Below are positions 1-7,111 of a stretch of DNA of 64,000 nt, piece by piece. The notes below the pieces were generated by a model that saw only the letters and a list, made by a program, of their open reading frames with translations, made no database searches and had not been told where the DNA came from. The DNA lies in contig CAZYHZ010000015.1 of the NCBI GenBank assembly GCA_964647625.1, forward strand, positions 17,218-81,217, in the 5' to 3' direction. Each line of letters opens with the position of its first letter. The first letter of the stretch is position 1. This stretch comes from DASRJG01 sp964647625 (lineage in GTDB: Bacteria; Acidobacteriota; Polarisedimenticolia; Polarisedimenticolales; DASRJG01). The translations under genes were made by a program, and so were the position numbers.

Positions 1-45
1 TGCCCCAAAGTAGGGATTTTTTCGAGCGAACTCATCGGAAGTGCC

Positions 46-61
46 CGGCACGGCATTTGCC
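46..61 (+). promoter_or_regulatory. possible sigma-54 (-24/-12) promoter
   Basis: The sequence CCGGCACGGCATTTGC has GG at 47-48 and GC at 59-60, the 12-base offset required between the -24 and -12 elements of a sigma-54 promoter, and it closely matches the GGCAC-N5-TTGC core. It lies just upstream of a response regulator, and a sigma-54 activator gene sits at 2191. Against it, the implied transcription start (about 72) leaves only about 6 nt before the ATG at 78. This is a motif match only. Confidence 0.35.
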
Positions 62-77
62 CTTTAGAGATCCCGGC

Positions 78-491
78 ATGACACCGCTTGGGCACCACCG
101 CTATACCGTTCTCGTCGTGGACGACGACGCTTCGGTCCTCGACTGTTACCGGAAGCTCCTCGCGAGGGCCGGCTACCGGACGGTCGTGGAAAGCGACCCC
201 CGCCGCATCCTCGTCGAGGGTCGAAGCCTCGAAGACATCGATCTCCTCCTCATCGACTACAAGATGCCCGAGATGGACGGCCTCACGCTTCTGGCGGAGC
301 TCAGGCGAAAAGAGTTCCGCGCGCGGTGCGTCCTCGTCTCGGCGTTCTTGAACGACGGCGTCCGCCTGCAAGCGAAGCACCTCGGAGTCGACCACATACT
401 CGAAAAGCCGGTGGACGTCAGCGCCCTCCGGGGCGTGCTCTCGGAGCTCCTCCCGACCGAGGGAGGACGTATGGCCGGACATGCCAATTGA
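78..491 (+). CDS. single-domain response regulator (CheY-like receiver)
   Basis: The protein has about 137 residues and consists of one receiver domain with no output domain. The acidic cluster (VVDDD) lies near the N-terminus, the phospho-acceptor Asp60 is in LLIDYKMPEMDG, and the conserved Lys is in the EKPVD segment. The ATG at 78 was chosen; a TTG at 57 in the same frame would add seven unlikely residues and overlap the putative sigma-54 site. It ends 38 nt before the HtrA start, so the two are probably co-transcribed. Such stand-alone receivers usually act as phosphorelay or protein-interaction switches. The partner kinase is not in the window. Confidence 0.85.
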   Translation: MTPLGHHRYTVLVVDDDASVLDCYRKLLARAGYRTVVESDPRRILVEGRSLEDIDLLLIDYKMPEMDGLTLLAELRRKEFRARCVLVSAFLNDGVRLQAKHLGVDHILEKPVDVSALRGVLSELLPTEGGRMAGHAN

Positions 492-529
492 TCGAGGCAT
501 CGAACGCGTCTGACGTGGAGGCTTGAATC

Positions 530-2122
530 GTGAATCGGAAATCGACCTTCGCGGCACTTCTCGCAGTCGTCGCGATCAGCATCATCTTCGGAATGGTTCT
601 CGGGGGCCGCCTCAACGCTCCCGGCGTTCTGCACGCCGCGCCCAAGACGGCCAGCGGCGTCTTTCCCGCCACGACCGCGGAGCCGTCGCATACCGTGACG
701 CTCCCCGATTTCTCCGAGATCGCCTCGGACACCCTGCCCGCCGTCGTCGGCGTTCAGAACACGTCGTTCGACAAGGGCGGATCCGAAGAAGAGGAAGGCG
801 ATTCCGAATCGGAGACGCCGCAGGACGACATCTTCAAGTGGTTCTTCGGGCCCAACGGCCCGAAAGGGCGAGCGCACCCGCAGATCAACCCGCAGATGCG
901 CGGGCAGCGTCACGTCTCGTCGGGCTCCGGCTTCGTCATCACGCCGGATGGGTACATCCTGACGAACAATCACGTCGTCGAAGGCGCGACGAAGCTGCAG
1001 GTGACGCTCGAAAACGGCGACCGGTACAGCGCCGACGTCGTGGGAACCGACCCGATGATCGATCTGGGCTTGATCAAGATCGACACCAAGGGCCAGAAGC
1101 TGCCGACGCTGCCGCTGGGGGATTCCGACAACCTCAGAGTCGGGCAGTGGGTGATGGCCATCGGCAACCCGTTCTCGCTCGAGCAGACCGTGACGGTCGG
1201 CGTCGTCTCCGGCAAGAAGCGCCAGGTCAACATCGGCAGCACCGTGCCCGGGCTCGCGAACTTCATCCAGACCGATGCCGCGATCAATTTCGGGAATTCC
1301 GGCGGCCCATTGATCGACGGCCAGGGCCGCGTGGTGGGCATCAACACGGCGATCCAGCGCGGGGAGATGGCGGAGGGCATCGGATTCGCCATCCCGATCA
1401 ACGAGGCGCGCAAAGCCGCCGAAGAGCTCCGCACCGGCGGGTCGGTGAAGCGCGGCTATCTCGGTATCACGATGAATCCGACGGCGATCAACGACAAGGC
1501 GAAGAGCTACTACAAGCTCCCGGACAAGGACGGCGTCATCGTCGCCAACGTGACCCCGAACGAGCCGGCGGCGAAGGCCGGACTCAAGGCGAACGACGTC
1601 ATCCGGAAGATCGACGGCGAGGCCGTCAAGAACAACCAAGAGCTTCTGGCGATGATCGCCTCGCGCAAGCCCGGCGAGACGGTCCGGCTGGACGTGATCC
1701 GCGGCGGCGAAAGCGTCAAGCTCGACGTCAAGCTCGGCAACCGCCCCTCGTTCGACGGCTCCGAGCAGCAAGAGCCCCAGCCGCAAGACGACGATTCCGC
1801 GGTGCCCAGCTCGATGGAGGGGATGGGAATCAAGGTCGAGGCGATCCCCTCGTCGGTGCGGCGGCAAATCCGGATGGGCTCCGATGCGCCCGGCGTCCTC
1901 ATCATGGCGGTCGATCCCGAATCCGACGCGGCCGAAGAAGGCTTGATGCCGCAGCAGGTCATCACGTCCGTCGATGACAAGCCGCTCAGCTCGGTCGCCG
2001 AATGGAATCGGATCATCGGACAGCTCAAGCCCGGCGCTACGGTCAAGCTCGACGTGAAGACGATCGGCGATCGCGCAACGGCCAACGAGATCGTGTTCCT
2101 GACGGTCCCCAAGACCAAGTAG
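530..2122 (+). CDS. degP: HtrA/DegP-type periplasmic serine protease
   Basis: This 530-residue protein begins with an N-terminal signal or anchor helix (about residues 7-25), followed by an acidic linker, a trypsin-like protease domain and two PDZ domains (about 300-395 and 425-525). The catalytic triad is visible: His148 in TNNHVVEG, Asp178 in IDLGLIKID and Ser257 in GNSGGPLI. The length and the two PDZ domains match the Do/DegQ family, which degrades or refolds damaged envelope proteins. The start is GTG at 530, preceded by GGAG at 517-520. It lies between two response-regulator genes, which suits envelope-stress control, but no binding site is evident. An unusually Glu-rich stretch occurs near residues 84-95. 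Confidence 0.95.
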   Translation: MNRKSTFAALLAVVAISIIFGMVLGGRLNAPGVLHAAPKTASGVFPATTAEPSHTVTLPDFSEIASDTLPAVVGVQNTSFDKGGSEEEEGDSESETPQDDIFKWFFGPNGPKGRAHPQINPQMRGQRHVSSGSGFVITPDGYILTNNHVVEGATKLQVTLENGDRYSADVVGTDPMIDLGLIKIDTKGQKLPTLPLGDSDNLRVGQWVMAIGNPFSLEQTVTVGVVSGKKRQVNIGSTVPGLANFIQTDAAINFGNSGGPLIDGQGRVVGINTAIQRGEMAEGIGFAIPINEARKAAEELRTGGSVKRGYLGITMNPTAINDKAKSYYKLPDKDGVIVANVTPNEPAAKAGLKANDVIRKIDGEAVKNNQELLAMIASRKPGETVRLDVIRGGESVKLDVKLGNRPSFDGSEQQEPQPQDDDSAVPSSMEGMGIKVEAIPSSVRRQIRMGSDAPGVLIMAVDPESDAAEEGLMPQQVITSVDDKPLSSVAEWNRIIGQLKPGATVKLDVKTIGDRATANEIVFLTVPKTK

Positions 2123-2190
2123 CTCGCCCCCCCAACTCACGCCGTGCGTCGCCCCAAAAGGCCGCGCGGCGTGTTATTTTTCCCGGCACC

Positions 2191-3588
2191 ATGGCGCGCC
2201 GACGACCTCTCGTCCTGGTCATCGATGACGAGAGCGACATCCGAGCGTCGCTTCGCATGATCCTCGAGTACGAGGGTTACCAGTTTGCCGAGGCGCCCTC
2301 CGGCGAGGACGGGCTCTCCCGCATCGCGAGCGATCGCCCCGACGCGGTCCTGCTCGACATCAAGATGCCGCGGATCGACGGCCTCGAGATCCTCGCGCGC
2401 ATCAAGCAGACGGAGCCCGCCCTCCCGGTCGTCGTGATCTCGGGCCACGGGACGATCGCCACCGCGGTCGAGGCGACCCGCCTCGGCGCGTTCGACTTCA
2501 TGGAAAAGCCGCTCGAGCGCGACCGGGTGCTGCTCGTCCTGCGCAACGCCATCGAGCGCGGGCGGCTGGCCCGCGAGAACCGGGAGCTCAAGCTCAGCTT
2601 CGAGGGCCGGTTCGAGCTGATCGGAGATTCCACCGCGATGGCCGCGGTCAAAGAGCAGATCGCGCTCGCGGCCCCGACGAAGGCCTCGGTCCTCGTGACC
2701 GGAGAGTCGGGAACGGGGAAGGAGCTCGTCGCGCGCGCGATCCACAAGAACAGCCCGCGGTCCGGAAAGGCGTTCATCCGGGTCAACTGCGCCGCCATCC
2801 CCGAAGAGCTGATCGAATCCGAGCTGTTCGGCCACGAGAAGGGGTCGTTCACCGGGGCGGTGCGCGAGCAGGCCGGAAAGTTCGCTCAAGCCGACTTAGG
2901 CACGATCTTCCTGGACGAGATCGCCGACATGAGCCTCAAGGCCCAGTCGAAGGTCCTGCGGGCCCTCCAGGACGGGGAGATCGAGCCCGTGGGCGCGGCC
3001 AAGTCGTTCGTGGTCGACGTGCGTGTGATCGCGGCGACGAACCGCAACCTCGAAGATGAAATCGCGGAGGGGCGATTCCGGGAAGACCTCTTCTTCCGGT
3101 TGAACGTCGTCCCGATCCAGCTTCCGCCGCTTCGGGAGCGCGCCGAGGACATCCCGGCGCTCGTCTCCGCGTTCGTCGACGCGTTCTGCATCGAGCACGG
3201 CCTCAAGCCGAAGACCATCACTCCGGAGGCCGTGCACGCCCTGGCGCGGCTTCCGTGGCGCGGGAACGTGCGCGAGCTGAAAAATGCCGTCGAGCGCCTC
3301 GTGATCATGACGCCCGGCCGCGCGATCGGACCGGCCGACATTCCCTCCTCCGGGCTCGGCCTGCCTCGCGAGGCGAAAGGCGATCTGTCGATTCCGTCGC
3401 CGGCGGGAGCGGCGGCGACCCTCCAAGAGTTCAAGGACGCGGCCGAGCGGGCGTTCATCATCGCCAAGCTGGAAGAAAACGCCTGGAACGTCGCGGCGAC
3501 CGCGAAGGCCATCGATACGCCCCGGTCGAACCTCTACAAGAAGCTCGAGGCCTACGGCATCCGCCGCGATCCGGAGGGTCCGGCGTGA
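2191..3588 (+). CDS. NtrC-family sigma-54-dependent response regulator
   Basis: The protein has 465 residues in three parts: a receiver domain (phospho-Asp56 in LLDIKMPRIDG), an AAA+ sigma-54 activator domain and a C-terminal Fis-type helix-turn-helix. The Walker A motif GESGTGKE is at 171-178. The sigma-54 contact loop reads GSFTGA at 218-223, a known variant of GAFTGA. It is an NtrC/NtrX-like enhancer-binding activator. The ATG at 2191 is preferred because the receiver begins immediately after it; no Shine-Dalgarno is seen. Its stop overlaps the GTG of the thiolase gene (GTGA), so it may control or at least be co-transcribed with the fatty-acid oxidation genes. The cognate histidine kinase is not present here. 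Confidence 0.95.
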   Translation: MARRRPLVLVIDDESDIRASLRMILEYEGYQFAEAPSGEDGLSRIASDRPDAVLLDIKMPRIDGLEILARIKQTEPALPVVVISGHGTIATAVEATRLGAFDFMEKPLERDRVLLVLRNAIERGRLARENRELKLSFEGRFELIGDSTAMAAVKEQIALAAPTKASVLVTGESGTGKELVARAIHKNSPRSGKAFIRVNCAAIPEELIESELFGHEKGSFTGAVREQAGKFAQADLGTIFLDEIADMSLKAQSKVLRALQDGEIEPVGAAKSFVVDVRVIAATNRNLEDEIAEGRFREDLFFRLNVVPIQLPPLRERAEDIPALVSAFVDAFCIEHGLKPKTITPEAVHALARLPWRGNVRELKNAVERLVIMTPGRAIGPADIPSSGLGLPREAKGDLSIPSPAGAAATLQEFKDAAERAFIIAKLEENAWNVAATAKAIDTPRSNLYKKLEAYGIRRDPEGPA

Positions 3589-4880
3589 TCGGCGATCGCG
3601 ACGTCGTCGTCGTGGCCGGCGCGCGCACGCCTTGGATCAAGGCGAACACGCTGTTCGCCGGCGTCGGCGCGGTCGAGCTCGGGCGCGTCGCCGTCCGCGA
3701 GGCGATCGAGCGCGCGGAGCTCGACCCCGACGCGCTGGACGAGGTCATCGTCGGGAACATCGCGGGCCCGGCCGATGCCGCGAACGTGGCGCGCGTCATC
3801 GCGCTCGAAGCGAAGATCCCCGTGAAGGTCCCCGCGTTCACCGTCAGCCGGAACTGCGCCTCGGGGCTCGAGAGCATCGTCGAGGCGGCCTACCGGATCC
3901 GCTCGGGCGACGCCGATCTGATCGTCGCGGCCGCGGTCGAGTCGATGTCCAAGATCCCCTTCCTTTTCACCGACGAGGCGCAGCAGATCTGGACGGCCGT
4001 CGCGCGCGCCCGGAGCCTTCCCGCGCGCGTCGGGGCGTTCGCGCGATTCCGGCCGCGGCACTTCAAGCCGGTCGTCGGGCTCGAGCTCGGCCTGACCGAT
4101 CCCGTCTCCGGGCTCAACATGGGCCAGACCGCGGAGGTTCTGGCCCGGGAGTTCGCGGTCAGCCGCGAAGAGCAGGACGCGTTCGCGTTGCGCAGCCACA
4201 AGCTCGCGGAGACCGCGTGGAACGAAGGCCGCGTGCAGGGCGAGGTGTGCGCCGTGCCGATCCCCCCGCGCTACCAGGCGACCGCCGAGCGCGACAACGG
4301 CATCCGCGAGAATCAGACCCCCGAGGCGCTGGCCAAGCTCAAGCCGCTGTTCGATCGGAAGTTCGGAACGGTGACGGCGGGCAACTCGTCGCAGATCACC
4401 GATGGCGCGGCCGCGCTGATCCTGGCCTCCGCGGAGCGGGCCCAATCCCTCGGGCTTCCGGTCCTGGGGAAGATCCGCTCCTGGGCGTTCGCCGGGTGCG
4501 ATCCCGAGCGGATGGGGCTCGGTCCGGTGCTGGCGGCCCCGATCGCGCTGCACCGCGCGGGCGGGCTGACCATGGCGCGCATGGAGCGCGTCGAGATCAA
4601 CGAGGCGTTCGCCGCGCAGGTGCTGGCGTGCCTCAAGGCGTTCGATTCCAGGGCGTTCTGCGAGGCGAACCTGGGCAGCGCCGCCGTCGGAGCGCCGCCG
4701 CTCGAGCGCATCAACGTCAACGGCGGCGCGATCGCGATGGGTCATCCGGTCGGCGCTTCGGGCGGCCGCCTGGTGCTTACGCTGCTGCGCGAGATGGCCC
4801 GGTCGAACACGTCGCTGGGCCTGGCGACGCTGTGCATCGGCGGCGGACAGGGCGGCGCCGTCGTCGTCGAGAGGAGCTAG
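3585..4880 (+). CDS. fadI: acetyl-CoA acyltransferase (thiolase)
   Basis: This 431-residue thiolase catalyses the final cleavage of 3-ketoacyl-CoA in beta-oxidation. The nucleophile Cys91 lies in SRNCASGLES. The His of NEAFAAQ and the C-terminal GGAIAMGHPVGASG and CIGGGQGGA motifs are all present. The GTG start at 3585 overlaps the preceding stop codon, and only this start gives the expected N-terminus. The gene is followed 4 nt later by a FadJ-like multifunctional enzyme, the same order as fadI-fadJ in Escherichia coli. The symbol is assigned on length and gene order; fadA is the alternative. Confidence 0.92.
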   Translation: MIGDRDVVVVAGARTPWIKANTLFAGVGAVELGRVAVREAIERAELDPDALDEVIVGNIAGPADAANVARVIALEAKIPVKVPAFTVSRNCASGLESIVEAAYRIRSGDADLIVAAAVESMSKIPFLFTDEAQQIWTAVARARSLPARVGAFARFRPRHFKPVVGLELGLTDPVSGLNMGQTAEVLAREFAVSREEQDAFALRSHKLAETAWNEGRVQGEVCAVPIPPRYQATAERDNGIRENQTPEALAKLKPLFDRKFGTVTAGNSSQITDGAAALILASAERAQSLGLPVLGKIRSWAFAGCDPERMGLGPVLAAPIALHRAGGLTMARMERVEINEAFAAQVLACLKAFDSRAFCEANLGSAAVGAPPLERINVNGGAIAMGHPVGASGGRLVLTLLREMARSNTSLGLATLCIGGGQGGAVVVERS

Positions 4881-4884
4881 CGCC

Positions 4885-7011
4885 TTGAGCGATGCCGGGA
4901 TGAGCCACTGGATCGATCCGAACGGCATCGTGCACGTCGTCTTCGACCGCCCCTCCGAGAAGGTCAACCTGCTGACTCCGGAGATGCTCGAGGACTTGGG
5001 CGAGGTCCTCGATTCCGTGCGCGGCCGGGAAGACGTCCGCGGGCTGATCTTCAAGAGCGGGAAGCCGGGGAACTTCATCGCCGGCATGGACATCGAGGCG
5101 ATCGCCTCGTTCACCGACGCCTTCAAGGCCGCCGAGGGCGCGCGCTTCGGACAGGTCGTCTTCGAGAAGATCGCGACGCTGCCCGTTCCGACCGGCTGCG
5201 CGATCAACGGCGCGTGCCTGGGCGGCGGCATGGAGCTCGCGCTCGCATGCACGGTCCGCGTCGCCGCCGATTCCAAGGCGGTGAAGATCGGCCTCCCCGA
5301 AACACAGCTCGGCATCATTCCGGGCTTCGGCGGCACTCAGCGTCTGCCGCATCTCGTCGGGCTCGTGCCTGCGCTCGATCTGATCCTGTCCGGCCGCACG
5401 CTCGACGCGAAGCGCGCGCAACGCATCGGTCTCGTCGACCTCGTCGCGCCGGAGGCTTATCTCGAGCGCGAGACCTTGAAGCTGATGCAGAGATCGGCGA
5501 GCCACCCGCCGCGCCGGTCCCGGCCGCTGTTTTCGCGGCTGGCCGAGGCGACGCCGTTCCTGCGCCACGCCGTCATCGGAAAGGCACGGAAATCCGCGCT
5601 CGCGAAGGCGGCCCCCGAGAACTACCCGGCGCCGTTCCGCGCTCTCGAGGCGATCGAGGGCGCCTTCGCGATGCCGCTGCCCCAAGGTCTCGATCTCGAG
5701 GCGCGCATCGTCGGCGAGCTCGTCCCCACGCGCACGTCGAAGAACCTGATGTGGCTGTTCAAGAGCCAGACGGCTCTCAAGAAGGACGCCGGCGGCATCG
5801 TCGCGATGCCGCGCAAGGTCCGCCGGACCGCGGTGCTCGGCGCGGGAATCATGGGCGGCGGCATCGCGCAGCTCGTCGCCGACCGCGGAATCCCCGTGCG
5901 GCTGAAGGATGTCCGCGGCGACGCGCTGCTTCTGGCGCTTCGCCATGCGTCCAAGATCTGGCGCGACCAGGTGATGAAGAAGCGCCTGACGCCGCGCGAG
6001 ATGAGGCAGAAGCTCGGCTTCATCTCCCCGACGCTCGACGAGACCGGCCTGGCGAAGGTCGACATCGTGCTCGAGGCCGTCGTGGAAAGCCTCGAGGTCA
6101 AGCAGAAGGTGCTGGCGACGATGGAAGACCGGATCGGCGCGCGCGCGATCTTCGCCTCGAACACGTCGACGATTCCGATCTCCGACATCGCGTCGCGGGC
6201 GGTGCGTCCCGAGCGCGTCGTCGGCATGCACTTCTTCAATCCCGTCCACCGCATGCCCCTGGTCGAGGTGATCGCGGGTCAGCGCAGCTCGCCCGAGGCC
6301 GTGTCGACCGTCCACGCCTTCGCGCTCGAGCTGGGAAAGGTGCCGGTCGTCGTGCGGGACGCGCCGGGCTTCCTCGTCAACCGCATCCTCATGCTTTACT
6401 TCAACGAGGCCCTGCGGTTCCTCGCCGAAGGGGTGACGATCCAGGACGGCGACCGCGCGATGTCCGCGTTCGGCCTTCCCATGGGCCCGTTCGCGCTCAT
6501 GGACGAGATCGGGCTCGACACGGGACAGCACGCCGCCGCGGTGCTCGAGGGCGCGTTCGGCAAGCGCATCGGAGCCGCCACGCCGGCGCTCCAGGCGATC
6601 GTCGGAAGCGGCCGGCTCGGAAAGAAGAACCGGCGCGGCTTCTACCACTACAAGGACGGCCGGCGCACGCGGCCGGACGTCGAGGTGCAAAAGCTCGCGG
6701 GCGCCGCGGCGCCGCTGTCGCTCCCCGTCGAGACGCTCCAGGAACGCATGATCCTCGCGATGGTGAACGAGGCCGCGATCTGCCTCGAGGACGGCGTCGT
6801 TCGCGAGCCGCGCGACATCGACGTGGCCATGGTCTACGGCACCGGGTTCCCGCCGTTCCGCGGCGGGCTCCTTCGCTATGCGGACTCGATCGGCCCCGCC
6901 GTGCTCGTCGACCGGCTGTCGCGACTGGCGGACGCCCACGGCGAGCGGTTCCGCCCCGCGGGGCTGCTGCGCGACATGGTGCGGGAAGAGCGGCGTTTTT
7001 ATCCCGTCTGA
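4885..7011 (+). CDS. fadJ: multifunctional enoyl-CoA hydratase / 3-hydroxyacyl-CoA dehydrogenase
   Basis: This 708-residue protein has an N-terminal crotonase domain (about 1-190, including the CLGGGMELALA and PETQLGIIPGFGGTQRLP segments). It is followed by a 3-hydroxyacyl-CoA dehydrogenase with an NAD-binding GAGIMGGG near residue 318, a HFFNPVHRMPLVEV segment and two C-terminal helical domains. It would hydrate enoyl-CoA and oxidise the 3-hydroxy product, handing it to the thiolase encoded just upstream. The TTG start at 4885 is chosen because GAGGAG at 4871-4876 lies 8 nt upstream; the next ATG (4900) is too distant from it. The domain order matches FadJ/FadB. Confidence 0.93.
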   Translation: MSDAGMSHWIDPNGIVHVVFDRPSEKVNLLTPEMLEDLGEVLDSVRGREDVRGLIFKSGKPGNFIAGMDIEAIASFTDAFKAAEGARFGQVVFEKIATLPVPTGCAINGACLGGGMELALACTVRVAADSKAVKIGLPETQLGIIPGFGGTQRLPHLVGLVPALDLILSGRTLDAKRAQRIGLVDLVAPEAYLERETLKLMQRSASHPPRRSRPLFSRLAEATPFLRHAVIGKARKSALAKAAPENYPAPFRALEAIEGAFAMPLPQGLDLEARIVGELVPTRTSKNLMWLFKSQTALKKDAGGIVAMPRKVRRTAVLGAGIMGGGIAQLVADRGIPVRLKDVRGDALLLALRHASKIWRDQVMKKRLTPREMRQKLGFISPTLDETGLAKVDIVLEAVVESLEVKQKVLATMEDRIGARAIFASNTSTIPISDIASRAVRPERVVGMHFFNPVHRMPLVEVIAGQRSSPEAVSTVHAFALELGKVPVVVRDAPGFLVNRILMLYFNEALRFLAEGVTIQDGDRAMSAFGLPMGPFALMDEIGLDTGQHAAAVLEGAFGKRIGAATPALQAIVGSGRLGKKNRRGFYHYKDGRRTRPDVEVQKLAGAAAPLSLPVETLQERMILAMVNEAAICLEDGVVREPRDIDVAMVYGTGFPPFRGGLLRYADSIGPAVLVDRLSRLADAHGERFRPAGLLRDMVREERRFYPV

Positions 7012-7111
7012 AACCCAAAACGCCCGGCACCGTCTTTACCATCCGGGGCGGGGCGCCTGGGATAGAATCCGCACCGAAACCATCCGTGTTTCCACGGTAC
7101 AGGGGGTTCCC

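Noticed and set aside
257..2140. A 627-residue open frame on the minus strand, opposite the HtrA gene
   Set aside because: It is an antisense shadow caused by high GC codon bias; no domain is recognisable and the + strand encodes a clear HtrA with catalytic triad.
4777..6939. A 720-residue minus-strand frame opposite the FadJ gene
   Set aside because: Arg/Asp/His-rich composition typical of the complement of GC-rich coding sequence; the opposite strand is a complete FadJ.
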